NCBI GenBank assembly: GCA_903888515.1
Contig: CAISTY010000146.1
Span: forward strand, 1-50,904
DNA: 50,904 nt
Direction: 5' to 3'
DNA from: Akkermansiaceae bacterium
GTDB lineage: Bacteria > Verrucomicrobiota > Verrucomicrobiia > Verrucomicrobiales > Akkermansiaceae
Shown: in pieces, positions 1-8,214 of the stretch
Layout of the letters: every line of letters begins with the position of its first letter
Numbering within the stretch: the first letter of the stretch is position 1
Program-made: the position numbers and the translations under genes
Notes under the pieces: model-generated
What the model was told of the DNA's origin: nothing
Database searches by the model: none
Seen by the model: the letters and a program-made list of their open reading frames with translations, nothing else

Positions 1-216
1 AAAAATTTTCTGAAGGACGAGCTGCAATTGAAACTGCTGACGCCGGGTGGACGATCACACGCATCATCCGTGTTCCCAGTCCCTATCCGCGACCGCATGC
101 CGGGACTAACAAATGAGCTCGCCGCCGTCATCGACAAGGCGCTCGTTAGAAACCCCAAAGACCGCTTCCCCGATGCCGGAAAACTGCTAGCCTCACTCCT
201 AAAGCCAAGAACCTGA
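1..216 (+). pseudogene. 3' end of a Ser/Thr protein kinase-like gene (cut by window edge)
   Basis: The frame is open from base 1, so this is the 3' end of a gene that starts outside the window. The last ~35 residues contain AVIDKALVRNPKDRFPDAG, which resembles the end of the eukaryotic-type Ser/Thr kinase fold (helix H-I region, often written as ALxKdPxxRf). Catalytic kinase motifs, if any, lie upstream and cannot be seen. The preceding ~30 residues do not look like kinase C-lobe sequence, so the gene may be rearranged; with decayed genes all round, a fragment is as likely as a functional 3' end. It stops with TGA, and about 150 bp without a convincing gene separate it from higB. Confidence 0.45.
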
Positions 217-320
217 ATCACAATCCACTCGTCACCGGAATCCAGGAAACTCTCGATGAAGTGACCGCAATTTGGATAGAGCCTGTAACCAAATTGGCCG
301 CAGGATCCGCGATTGATATT

Positions 321-339
321 CTGCGACAGCTTGTCGCAG
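321..339. promoter_or_regulatory. candidate HigA operator (palindrome upstream of higB)
   Basis: Inverted repeat with 8-bp arms CTGCGACA / TGTCGCAG around a 3-nt centre, ending 28 bp before the higB start. HigA antitoxins repress their own operons by binding palindromes at this position. The palindrome is visible; its role is inference. A second short inverted repeat (ATAACG...CGTTAT, 656-672) sits just before higA. Confidence 0.35.
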
Positions 340-367
340 GAACGAACGTGCCCAAAATCGCCCTGCC

Positions 368-646
368 ATGATCCAATCCTTCGCCGACAAGGACACCCAA
401 GAGCTGTTTCAGCGCGAAACCAATCGCCGCCTCACTGCGATTGCACGCGTGGCATTGCGCAAACTGATCCAAATGAACCGGGCCCGGGTTCTCCAGGATC
501 TTGCGATCCCTCCCGGCAATCGGCTTGAGGCCTTGAAGGGAAAACTGGCGGGTTACCACTCGATCCGCATCAACGACCAGTGGCGGATCGTTTTCGCTTG
601 GAACGAACATGGCCCGGCCGAAGTCACGATTTGTGATTACCATTGA
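368..646 (+). CDS. higB: HigB-family (RelE-superfamily) mRNA interferase toxin
   Basis: A 92-residue protein of normal family length. The whole sequence follows the HigB/GraT ('plasmid maintenance system killer') pattern: an N-terminal [10 protein letters not shown] segment, then [10 protein letters not shown], the conserved [12 protein letters not shown] turn, and the C-terminal [16 protein letters not shown] strand pair ending near CDYH. Members of this family cleave mRNA on the ribosome and are neutralised by the adjacent HigA protein; here the toxin gene precedes the antitoxin, the usual higBA order. Nothing in the sequence suggests damage, unlike other toxin genes in this window. The start ATG at 368 matches the family N-terminus. 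Confidence 0.9.
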   Translation: MIQSFADKDTQELFQRETNRRLTAIARVALRKLIQMNRARVLQDLAIPPGNRLEALKGKLAGYHSIRINDQWRIVFAWNEHGPAEVTICDYH

Positions 647-676
647 CGAACCCCCATAACGCGATACGTTATACCC

Positions 677-976
677 ATGAATCCACCCATCACACCCGGC
701 GAGATCTTATTGGAGGAATACCTGATTCCCATGGGCATCTCTCAAAACGCCATGGCCCGCGCCATCGGCGTCGCGCCCCGTGCCATTAACGAGATTATCC
801 ACGCCCGCCGTTCCATCACGCCCGCCATGTCCATCCGCTTTGGAGTTTTCTTCGGCCAATCCGCGGAATTCTGGCACGGCATCCAGGTCGAGTGCGACTT
901 CCGTGCCCTAGCCAAAAACCACCAGAAGCTCACCGCCCACATTCAGCCCGCCATGACCATCGCCCGCGCTTCTTGA
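677..976 (+). CDS. higA: HigA-family antitoxin (XRE helix-turn-helix)
   Basis: A 99-residue HTH_3/XRE protein: it opens with the family signature [12 protein letters not shown], followed by the helix-turn-helix [28 protein letters not shown] and the [16 protein letters not shown] segment typical of HigA. It should bind HigB and repress the operon. It starts 30 bp after higB, with a short inverted repeat (656-672) in the gap that could be an operator half or an internal regulatory site. A strong hairpin (1006-1030) follows the stop. The pair looks complete and is probably functional. Confidence 0.9.
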   Translation: MNPPITPGEILLEEYLIPMGISQNAMARAIGVAPRAINEIIHARRSITPAMSIRFGVFFGQSAEFWHGIQVECDFRALAKNHQKLTAHIQPAMTIARAS

Positions 977-1005
977 AGTGGCTGTGGTGTCCCGCCGCAG
1001 TCCGT

Positions 1006-1030
1006 CTGGGAGGCGTCTCACGCCTCCCAG
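1006..1030. repeat. perfect 11-bp hairpin after higBA
   Basis: Arms CTGGGAGGCGT and ACGCCTCCCAG around a CTC loop, 30 bp past the higA stop. No T-run follows, so a simple rho-independent terminator is unlikely. It resembles in style the palindromic repeats at 7024, 7906 and 21756 and may be a REP-type element that also stabilises the higBA transcript 3' end. Confidence 0.6.
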
Positions 1031-1061
1031 CTTCCGCCCCCAAGTTGACAGAATTTCAAAA

Positions 1062-1695
1062 ATGGCATCTAAACCACGCAAGCCCACCCCGAAACTATCG
1101 GAAGAGCCTCGCATCTCCCGAGGTCGCACCCGGCCCGAGGCGATTTTTCCGGTGGCACCACCTGCCTCGGCGTTACCGGAGACCTACGCAGCCACTCTTC
1201 AGGAGATCAAGACCCACCTCCGCAACGCCCGCATCCGTGCCATTCTCGCGGCCAATCCCGTTGTGATCGAAGCGTATTGGCACACCGGGAAAATCATTCT
1301 CGCCCGCCAGCAGGAAGCCGATTGGGGAGCCAAAGTCATCGACCGCCTTGCCGCCGACCTTCAGGAAGCCTTCCCTGACATGAGCGGACTGTCTTCGCGG
1401 AACCTTCTCTCCATGAAGCTCTTTGCCGAGGCCTTCCCGGAAGGCCCAATTGCGAAACAACCTGTTTCGCAATTGCCCTGGGGCCACGTTCTGTCGGAAA
1501 AAGAACAGGCTCGTCGCCGAGTATGCCCTGCGCGGCTTGGACCAATCCATCGCCGTCGCCGCATGGCAGACCCAACTCACCGAATCCCTCCCGGAGGAAC
1601 TGCGCGGCAGCCTGCCCACCATCGAAGAAATTGAAGCCGAGTTGGCTGGCGACCTTCCATCCGAATCGCCAAAACAACGAGAATCTCATGACTAA
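1062..1695 (+). pseudogene. DUF1016 / YhcG-like nuclease gene with internal deletion and frameshift
   Basis: The N-terminal part (from ATG 1062) matches the DUF1016 N-terminal domain: YAATLQEIKTHLRNARIRA, EAYWHTGKII, LAADLQEAFPDMSGLSSRNL and the start of the conserved QLPWGH turn. Right after that turn the frame is lost, and in another frame (to 1695) comes the family C-terminus: LVAEYALRGLDQSIAV and ELRGSLPTIEEIEAEL. The ~170 residues normally between them, including most of the PD-(D/E)XK nuclease domain, are missing. The two ends are well conserved, so the deletion looks recent. An in-frame ATG at 978-region (GTG 978) would lengthen the protein but the family homology begins near 1140. Confidence 0.8.
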
Positions 1696-2108
1696 CGCAC
1701 TCGAAATCCGCCGGTCCTCCGCCATCTCGACTCAAGGAGCGTGGGTGTCCTTGGGCTGGCGTAGCACCTCGAAGCCACCTCGCCCACATCCTTCCTCTTC
1801 CCAAACCACCAAAACACCACCGACCAAAACACCCTCTCCATTTCAGCGTTTCAGCTTTCAGAATTTTAGCTTTTACCCGACCTCCATCACCCAAATGCGG
1901 ACACTCCTCTCCGCCAGCAGTATCAAACGCCTCAAATGAAGCTGCTCCTGCCCTTCCTCTTCTCATCTTCCGACCTTCGGCTTTCAGACTTTAGACATTC
2001 GGACACTTCGACGCTTCAATCTCATCCCATGTCCACCGTCCACCTCCACACCGCCGATGGTGCCTCAAAATAGTTTGCCCTCACCGAGCACAGCACCGTT
2101 CCCGTAGC
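1696..2108. repeat. intergenic stretch with two degenerate heptanucleotide arrays and an amber-interrupted mini-ORF
   Basis: No convincing gene. About 1846-1875 is built from TTTCAGC-like 7-mers, and about 1965-2015 from 7-mers such as CTTCCGA, CCTTCGG, CTTTCAG, ACTTTAG and ACATTCG. From ATG 2029 a 27-codon frame has a TAG at 2071-2073 and ends at TGA 2110-2112, overlapping the next ATG (2109) as ATGA. It may be the relic of a small coupled upstream gene. Confidence 0.55.
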
Positions 2109-5100
2109 ATGAATCCATCAGATCCTGAAAAGTTGACTGATTTGGCACAATCCATCCGTGGCTGCGCGTCATGGTACGACATTCATGCCAAGTGGCGCAA
2201 CCTTCCCGAGAAACGAAAAGGCGACATCTTCGAAGAACTCGTCAAAGCCTACCTCCAGCTTGAGCCGGAATACGCCAGCAAGCTCAAACACGTCTGGCTC
2301 CAGCGCGAGGTGCCGCAAGCCATCGCGCGAAAACTCAAGCTCCCTGCCACCGATCAAGGCATCGACATCGTCGCCGAGACCCACGACGGCGAATTCTGGG
2401 CGATCCAGTGCAAGTATCGCCAGGATACCGATCATTCACTGACGTGGCGGGAAATCTCCACCTTCACCGGCCTCGCCTTCGGGGTGTGCAGCGGATTTGC
2501 CTTTGGCGTCATTTGTTCCACCACTGAGCGCATCACCCATGTGCTCAAGGATCAGGAGCGCATCGGCTTCTGCGCGCTGGATGTCTGGCAGGCGCTGGAT
2601 GCGGATTTTCTCAAACGTTTGCGCTCCCACCTCGCCCACAAACCGGGATTGCTGAAGCCGCTGAAACCCAAGCCACACCAAAAAAGCGCGGTGAAGGACG
2701 GGCACGGGCATTATGTCATCGGCAAGGCGAGGCGCGGGAAACTCATCATGCCCTGCGGCAGCGGCAAGAGCCTCACCGCCTATTGGATCGCCGGGAAACT
2801 CGAATCCCGCCGCATCGTCATCGCCGTGCCGAGCCTCGCGCTGATCCGTCAGACGCTCAAAGTCTGGCTGCGCGAAACCATGGCCAACCAGCAGGCCGTC
2901 GAATGGATCTGCGTGTGCAGCGACGAATCCGCCGGCCGTGTCGAGCGCGATGACACGGCAGTCCTGCGCCAGGATCTCGGCGTGCCTTGCCTCACCGATC
3001 CCTAGGAAATCGCCGCCTGGCTGAAACGCAAACACCGCGGCCTCACCGTCGTCTTCACCACCTATCAGAGCGGTGAGGCCCTCGCCAAGGCCGCGCGCGC
3101 CGCCAAGTTCAGCTTCGACCTCGGCATCATGGACGAGGCTCACAAAACCGTCGGCGATGGCGAAAAGCTCTTCTCCCACCTGCTGCACGACAAAAATCTG
3201 CCAATCCGCCGCCGCCTGTTCATGACCGCCACCGAGCGGCGCTACAAGGGCCAGAGCGACACCGTGCTCAGCATGGACGATCCCGCCACCTACGGCGAAA
3301 CCTTCCACCTGCTCTCCTTCAAGCGGGCGATGGAATACGACCCGCCCATCCTCAGCGACTACAAAATCATCAGCATCGCCGTCTCGCGCGAGGAAGTCGC
3401 GGAACTCATCCGCAAAAACACCTTTGTCCGGCCCGACAAAGGCCCATGGAACAAGGAAATCGAGGCCGACATGCTCGCCTCGCTCATCGCCCTGCGCAAG
3501 GCGATGAACAAATACCCGATCCACCACGCGGTCTCCTTCCACGGCAGCATCCAGCGCGCGGAATTATTCAAGATCCACAACGACGCCTTCAGCAAATCCT
3601 TCCGCAAATACGGCAAGCTCGAAACCTTCCACGTCTCCGGCAAAACGCCCACCGGCACCCGCGCCCGCATCATCGGCGAGTTCGCCCGCGCCGAACGCGC
3701 CCTCATCTCCAACGCCCGCTGCCTCACCGAAGGCGTCGATGTCCCCGGCATCGACTGCGTGCTCTTCGCCGATCCCCGCCGCAGCGCCGTGGACATCGTG
3801 CAAGCCGTCGGCCGCGCCCTGCGCCCCGCTCCTAACAAGATGTTCGGCTACGTCATCGTCCCCATCCTCCACGACGCCGACGCCACTGCGGAAGACATCT
3901 TCCAATCAGCCGCCTTCAAGGAAATCCTCACCACCCTCCGCGCCCTCGCCGCCAATGATGACCGCATCATCGAATACTTCCGCGGCGTGTCCCAAGGCCA
4001 ACAACGCAAGGGCGGTGGCAGCGTGCAGTTCGATATCGACGAACGACTGGCGAAACGCATCAATCTAGCAGACTTCGCCCGCGAGATCGAACTCAAGTGC
4101 TGGGACAAACTGGCAAAATTGTCATGGAGGGAGTATGATGAGGCGCGGGAGTTTGTTCATCGACTTAAAATAAAAAGCCAAACTGAATGGTTTGCGTTTT
4201 GTAAAGGCACAATGCCCCAGGTGGGAGTCCTGCCACCAGATATCCCATACGACCCGCGGCAGACCTATATCGACAGAGGCTGGAAAGGATATGGAGATTG
4301 GCTGGGAACGGGAGCCATTGCGCCAAGACTGAGAAAATACCGCTCATTCCATGAAGCACGAACATTCGTCCGCACACTCAATCTCAAAAACCAAATTGAG
4401 TGGTTTGCGTACTGCAAAGGCGAGATGCCGGAACTAGGACGCCTCCCTTTGGATATTCCAGCGGTTCCCAGACAGACCTACGCTGACAGGGGCTGGAAGG
4501 GCTACGGCGACTGGCTTGGAACAGGAAACATTGCGAACTTTCTCAAGGTGTTTAAGCCGTTTGTTGAAGCACGTGATTTTGCATGTAAACTCAACCTGAA
4601 GAGCAGCACCGAATGGCGTTCGTTCTGCAAAGGTGAAATGCCCAAGCTGGGACGGTTGCCATCAAATATTCCTAGTAATCCCCAAAAAGCCTATGCCGAT
4701 AAAGGCTGGAAAAGCATGGGCGACTGGTTGGGTACTAGAACTATCGCCCCACAACTTAAAGAATTTCGTCCATTTTGCGAGGCGCGTGCCTTTGTCCATA
4801 AGCTCGACCTCGAGAACGCCGCAGAGTGGCGCGTGTTTTGTAAAGGCGGGATGCCGCAACTGGGACGATTGCCCGCTGATATTCCGATAGCTCCCGAGCA
4901 GCAATATTTAGACAAGGGGTGGATAGATTGGGGTGACTGGCTAGGCACAGGCAGCGTTTCAAACGCACGCAGACAATTCCGTTCATTCCATGATGCACGA
5001 GCGTTTGCCCGCAGCCTCAAACTCAAAAGCGGCACGGAGTGGCGAGCATTCTACAAAAGGGAAATGCCTATGTTGGGGCAACTGCCTGTAGATATTCCAA

Positions 5101-5624
5101 CGGCTCCTAGCCGGACTTACGCGAAAGAAGGCTGGAAAGGTATGGGCGACTGGCTAGGCACCGGCAACGTCGCTTCGTATCTCAGAGAATACCGTCCGTT
5201 CTCTGAGGCACGTGCCTATGTTCGAGACCTAAAACTCAAGAGCGGAGCGGAATGGATTTCCTTCCGCCGTGGCAAGATGCCGGAGTTAGGGCGACTGCCC
5301 GCAGATATTCCGGCGAATCCCGAGAAGAGTTACGCTGATAAAGGCTGGAAAGGCATGGGCGATTGGCTGGGCACTGGCAACATCGCCCCATCTTTCAGAG
5401 AATTCCTTTCATTTCCACAGGCGCGGACTTTTGCTCGCAGTCTCAATCTGAAAAATCTCAAGCAATGGTGTGCGTTCTGCAAAGGCGATATGCCGGAGCT
5501 TGGAAAACTGCCGGTTGATATTCCCTCGAAACCAGGCCGCTATTACGAGGACAAAGGTTGGAATGGACTAGGCGATTGGCTGGGAACAGGCAATGTTTCG
5601 AATCGTTTCAAAAAATCCCAATAG
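2109..5624 (+). pseudogene. restriction-endonuclease/DEAH helicase with seven C-terminal integrase repeats; amber at codon 299
   Basis: Segments 2109-3005 and 3129-5624 lie in the same frame, and the 41 codons between them are open, so this is one 1171-codon gene interrupted only by TAG at 3003-3005. N-terminus: Mrr-like PD-(D/E)XK nuclease (D86 in GIDIV, Q100-C-K102). Helicase: Walker A MPCGSGKS (214-221), DEAH box at 342-345, FMTATERR, and motif VI QAVGRALRP (~564-572). C-terminus: seven ~71-residue repeats of the phage-integrase repeat unit type. The family resembles stand-alone restriction helicases of defence islands. Everything except the amber codon looks preserved, so this is either a fresh nonsense mutation, a sequencing error or a read-through gene. 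As translated normally it yields a nuclease plus Walker A fragment only. An internal start at 3129 would miss the P-loop. Confidence 0.85.
4125..5609 (+). repeat. seven tandem integrase-repeat units (INT_rpt-like) inside the helicase gene
   Basis: Seven units of about 212 bp (71 residues) with the pattern F-EAR-FV--L-LK---EW--FCKG-MP-LG-LP-DIP--P---Y-DKGWKG-GDWLGTG. Each ends in GDWLGT followed by an (I/V)(A/S) pair and a basic linker. Variation is spread along all units (for example GTRTIA in unit 3 and a KREMP variant in unit 5), so they are not fresh copies. Confidence 0.85.
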
Positions 5625-5648
5625 TTCCCTGCTTACAAGAAGCGCAAT

Positions 5649-6140
5649 CTAACATGATACCGTTCCCCCCAAGTCTTCTAAGCGTTGATTTTTCTCGGAA
5701 TACATGATATCCAGAGTGCGTTCCGTGAGTCCAATGACAGCGTCAATATCAGGAAGCGGTAACTCTTTGTTGGACGCTATGATGGCGTGCAAATCCCCTC
5801 CATACCTGTTGATATAAACAGCGGCATCTTTCCATGTCAGATCAGAGTGCGCCAAGACTTGGTCGCGGAGGGTGAGGATGTATGTATGAAGCTCTAAATC
5901 CTCTGCCGAGAGGCCCGGCGGTGGAAGAAGTTTATAGGAGTTTCGCTTTTTCCGGTTTCGATGAACTCCATCTGAGCCGGTATACGGCTTCGCATACTCG
6001 ACGAGCGCAAATCGAAACGCAGAAGCTGTGATTGCATCTCTTTGTTGTGTCTCGCGCAATTTTTGTAGAATCCACCACGCTCGATTGAGGCTGGCAATGC
6101 ACTCATCATAGTGAAGGTATTCTTCTTGTTTGGTGGTCAT
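5649..6140 (-). CDS. hypothetical protein, possible HEPN-like domain
   Basis: A 163-residue protein, start chosen at ATG 6140 (next Met upstream at 6155). Not recognised with certainty. It is mostly helical by composition, with a lysine/arginine-rich central piece (HRNRKKRNSYK) and the segment TLRDQVLAHSDLTW. RDQVLAH fits the R-x(4-6)-H signature of HEPN nucleases and of AbiV-like abortive-infection proteins, and the following helix resembles their R...LAHSD pattern. It lies on the strand opposite to the helicase gene and directly before a relic of another integrase-repeat gene, so it may have been inserted into or beside an ancestral helicase array. A function in defence is inference only. 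Confidence 0.55.
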   Translation of the reverse strand: MTTKQEEYLHYDECIASLNRAWWILQKLRETQQRDAITASAFRFALVEYAKPYTGSDGVHRNRKKRNSYKLLPPPGLSAEDLELHTYILTLRDQVLAHSDLTWKDAAVYINRYGGDLHAIIASNKELPLPDIDAVIGLTERTLDIMYSEKNQRLEDLGGTVSC

Positions 6141-6221
6141 GGTGTGCGGTCTCATTGGTGAATCATCTGCAAGTAGAGGGGTTCTCGTCGAATAGTTTCG
6201 CGCCGCGCCCTCGTTGTACGC

Positions 6222-6325
6222 CCGCGTGCCCAAGAACTTATGCTGCCAAAGGCTGGTCCGGCATGGGCGACTGGCTCGGCACCGGCCGCACCCGCGTTTC
6301 AAAATCCCCCAAGCACAAAACCTAA
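6222..6325 (+). pseudogene. relic: terminal integrase repeat of a second helicase/integrase-repeat gene
   Basis: In the frame ending at TAA 6323-6325 the sequence reads RTYAAKGWSGMGDWLGTG and then a basic tail RTRVSKSPKHKT. This is the end of an INT_rpt unit with a tail like that of the gene ending at 5624. It has no start and no upstream repeats. Either a tandem copy was deleted, or the 5649-6140 gene and flanks were inserted ahead of the original last repeat. Confidence 0.75.
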
Positions 6326-6342
6326 CGACAGAACACCTCGCC

Positions 6343-6723
6343 ATGGCAGTTCTCGAACGCTCCAAGCTCTACCAGGACGTCTGGTCCCGGCCGTGCATGA
6401 AGATTGCGGCGGGGCTGGGGATTTCCAGCAGCGCGTTGAAGCGGATTTGCACCGAGATGGACATTCCGGCACCGGTGGCGGGGTATTGGACGCGGGTGCA
6501 ATGCGGCAAGAAGGTTTCCAAGGACCTTAAATCCTACATTGAGGCCGCAAGGGACTTGTATTTGAAGGAGCATGGCCAACCGCCCGAGGAGAACTCTCCG
6601 GCGGACTTGTGGTTCAGGTGGGCGGAGGTTCGACTGCGGCATCTTGAACCACTAGGCGAGGGATTCCGACCTTGGAATGGCCAGGCATTCCGCCGTGTCC
6701 CCGGGCTTTTCCCCGAATCCTGA
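6343..6723 (+). CDS. hypothetical protein with N-terminal helix-turn-helix-like domain
   Basis: A 126-residue protein starting at ATG 6343, 17 bp after the integrase-repeat relic. Its N-terminus (LERSKLYQDVWSRPCMKIAAGLGISSSALKRICTEMDIP, here split for length) resembles a domain seen at the start of many accessory hypothetical proteins: a 'LY--VW--P---VA---G-S---L---C---NIP-P--GYW' pattern that looks like a DNA-binding HTH. The C-terminus (WFRWAEVRLRHLEPLGEGF) resembles the end of the same protein family, but the normal middle is shorter than I would expect, so it may be internally deleted. No partner gene is obvious. The exact role is unknown. Confidence 0.5.
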   Translation: MAVLERSKLYQDVWSRPCMKIAAGLGISSSALKRICTEMDIPAPVAGYWTRVQCGKKVSKDLKSYIEAARDLYLKEHGQPPEENSPADLWFRWAEVRLRHLEPLGEGFRPWNGQAFRRVPGLFPES

Positions 6724-7023
6724 AGCCACTCCACCAACCTCGTCGCCGCCGATATTTCAGCGAAAGCCATTTACTCGCCTGCCGTTCTTGAGATCGAGGA
6801 ACCGAGCGCCGATGAAGCGGTGGCCATTCTGTTAGCTCTGCGGCCGAGGCTGGAAGCGCATCACGGGGTGGCGCTCGACGAAGCGGCGTTGCGGGCGGCG
6901 GTGGAATGGTCGATCCGCTATCTGCCGGATTTCCGCCTGCCGGACAAGGCGCTGGATCTGGTGGACCAGGCGTGCGCGGCGGTTAGGTTTTTGACGTTGA
7001 CGCCACAGGTGGGTGGGAAGAGA

Positions 7024-7070
7024 GGCGGCGAGACGCCGCCTGCACGGTCTGGCGCGGGACGCGCCAGCCA
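7024..7070 (+). repeat. palindromic repeat copy 1, in frame within the Clp gene
   Basis: Two hairpins: GGCGGCG/CGCCGCC and TGGCGCG/CGCGCCA with a GGA loop. It is identical to copy 2 (7906-7952) at 45 of 47 positions. It is read in the same frame as copy 2, giving the peptide G-G-x-TPPARSGAGRASH. Confidence 0.9.
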
Positions 7071-7905
7071 CTTTGAAGAGTTGCACGTCGGTCGCGACGA
7101 GATTGCCCGTGCGGTGGCGGCGCGGTGTGGGATTCCGGTGGGCGCACTCACCGCCGATGAGGGGGCGCGGTTGATGGCGCTGGAAGAGGATCTATCAAAG
7201 CGGGTGAAAGGTCAGCCGGAAGCGATTTCCGCCGTGGCGGAAGCGGTAAGGCTGGCGCGGGCCGGATTGAAGAAACCCGGGCGACCGGTGGGCGTGTTTT
7301 TGTTCGTGGGCCCGAGCGGCACCGGCAAGACCGAGCTGGCCAAGGCGCTGGCGGAGTCGTTGTTTCACGATGAGCGGCGTTTGCTCCGCTTCGACATGTC
7401 CGAGTTCATGGAAGAACACAGCGTGGCGAAGTTGATCGGCTCGCCGCCGGGATACGTCGGCTATGACGAGGGCGGACAACTATCAGACTCAATCCGCACG
7501 CATCCCTATAGCGTGGTGTTGTTCGACGAGATTGAAAAAGCCCACCCACGGGTATTGGATTTATTTCTGCAGATCTTCGACGAAGGCACGCTAACGGATG
7601 CGCAGGGCCGCAAATGCGACTTCAGGGAGTCGGCGATTGTTCTAACAAGCAATCTCGGGACGGGGCAGGTGAAGCGGAAGATGGGATTTGGAATGGAACT
7701 AGAAGGCGGCGGGCAGGATGCCCGCGCCACTGCGGAAGAAGCCATACGCCACCACCCGCGGCCGGAACTGGTGAATCGGTTGACGAAGGTGGTGCATTTC
7801 AGGCCGTTAGGGATGGAGACGGTGCGGGAGATTTTGAGGAAACTATTGAGGGAGCTGAATGAGAGGTTGGCGAATGTGGCGGGTGTTGAACATGCGCAGG
7901 CTCCT

Positions 7906-7952
7906 GGCGGCGTGACGCCGCCAGCACGGTCTGGCGCGGGACGCGCCAGCCA
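7906..7952 (+). repeat. palindromic repeat copy 2, in frame within the Clp gene
   Basis: Same element as 7024-7070, in the same orientation and reading frame, placed in a part of the D2 C-terminal domain where Clp proteins have no insertion. A different hairpin, GCGGGCA-GGA-TGCCCGC (7709-7725), lies between the two and resembles the CACGGGCA/TGCCCGTG hairpins at 35536 and 38159. Confidence 0.9.
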
Positions 7953-8214
7953 CGCTGGAAGAGTGACGGTGGAACTGGACCGGAGCGCCGAGGAATTGAT
8001 CCTGCGGGAAGGATTCAGTGCGGAATACGGCGCAAGGAACCGAGAGCGGGTGATGGACCGGATGCTGGGGGCGTTGATTGCCGAGGCTCTGCTATGCGGG
8101 AAAATCACAGCGGGACAAACGATCCGACTGGAAGCGAACGGCGATATAATTCAGTTTTGCCAGTGTTCCCCGCCTTGAAATCAAACGAACCTACATCTTC
8201 ACGATCATCGCGCG

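Larger units (their letters stand above)
6724..8178 (+). pseudogene. 5'-truncated Clp/Hsp100 AAA+ ATPase (second ATPase domain only)
   Basis: The frame opens after TGA 6721-6723; Clp homology begins near EIEEPSADEAVAILLALRPR, i.e. in the C-terminal half of the first AAA+ domain. The N-domain and the D1 Walker motifs are absent. What follows is a well-preserved D2: GPSGTGKTELAKALAE (Walker A), SPPGYVGYDEGG (pore loop), VVLFDEIEKAH (Walker B) and the C-terminal D2-small domain. There is no ClpB-type middle domain, which fits ClpA/ClpC. Two copies of a 47-bp palindromic repeat (7024-7070, 7906-7952) and a third hairpin (7709-7725) sit in frame inside it. Translation could start at GTG 6817 or GCC-region codons, but loss of D1 makes an active disaggregase unlikely. 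Confidence 0.75.

Noticed and set aside
1523..1939. + strand ORF of 138 codons after the DUF1016 remnant
   Set aside because: It reads partly antisense or out of frame to the remnant and then through a heptad array; low-complexity Pro/Ser/Thr translation.
2436..3542. Long - strand ORF (368 codons) across the helicase gene
   Set aside because: It is the antisense of a recognisable nuclease-helicase; its composition (Asp/Gly/Val/Ala rich) is typical of GC-rich shadow frames.
4125..5609. Phage integrase gene
   Set aside because: The repeats are of the integrase-repeat type, but the protein has nuclease and helicase motifs and no tyrosine-recombinase catalytic residues.
2029..5624. TAG used as a sense codon in this genome
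   Set aside because: Only two cases, both in a decaying island; no suppressor tRNA is in view. Nonsense mutation is simpler, so I kept it only as a test in the finding.
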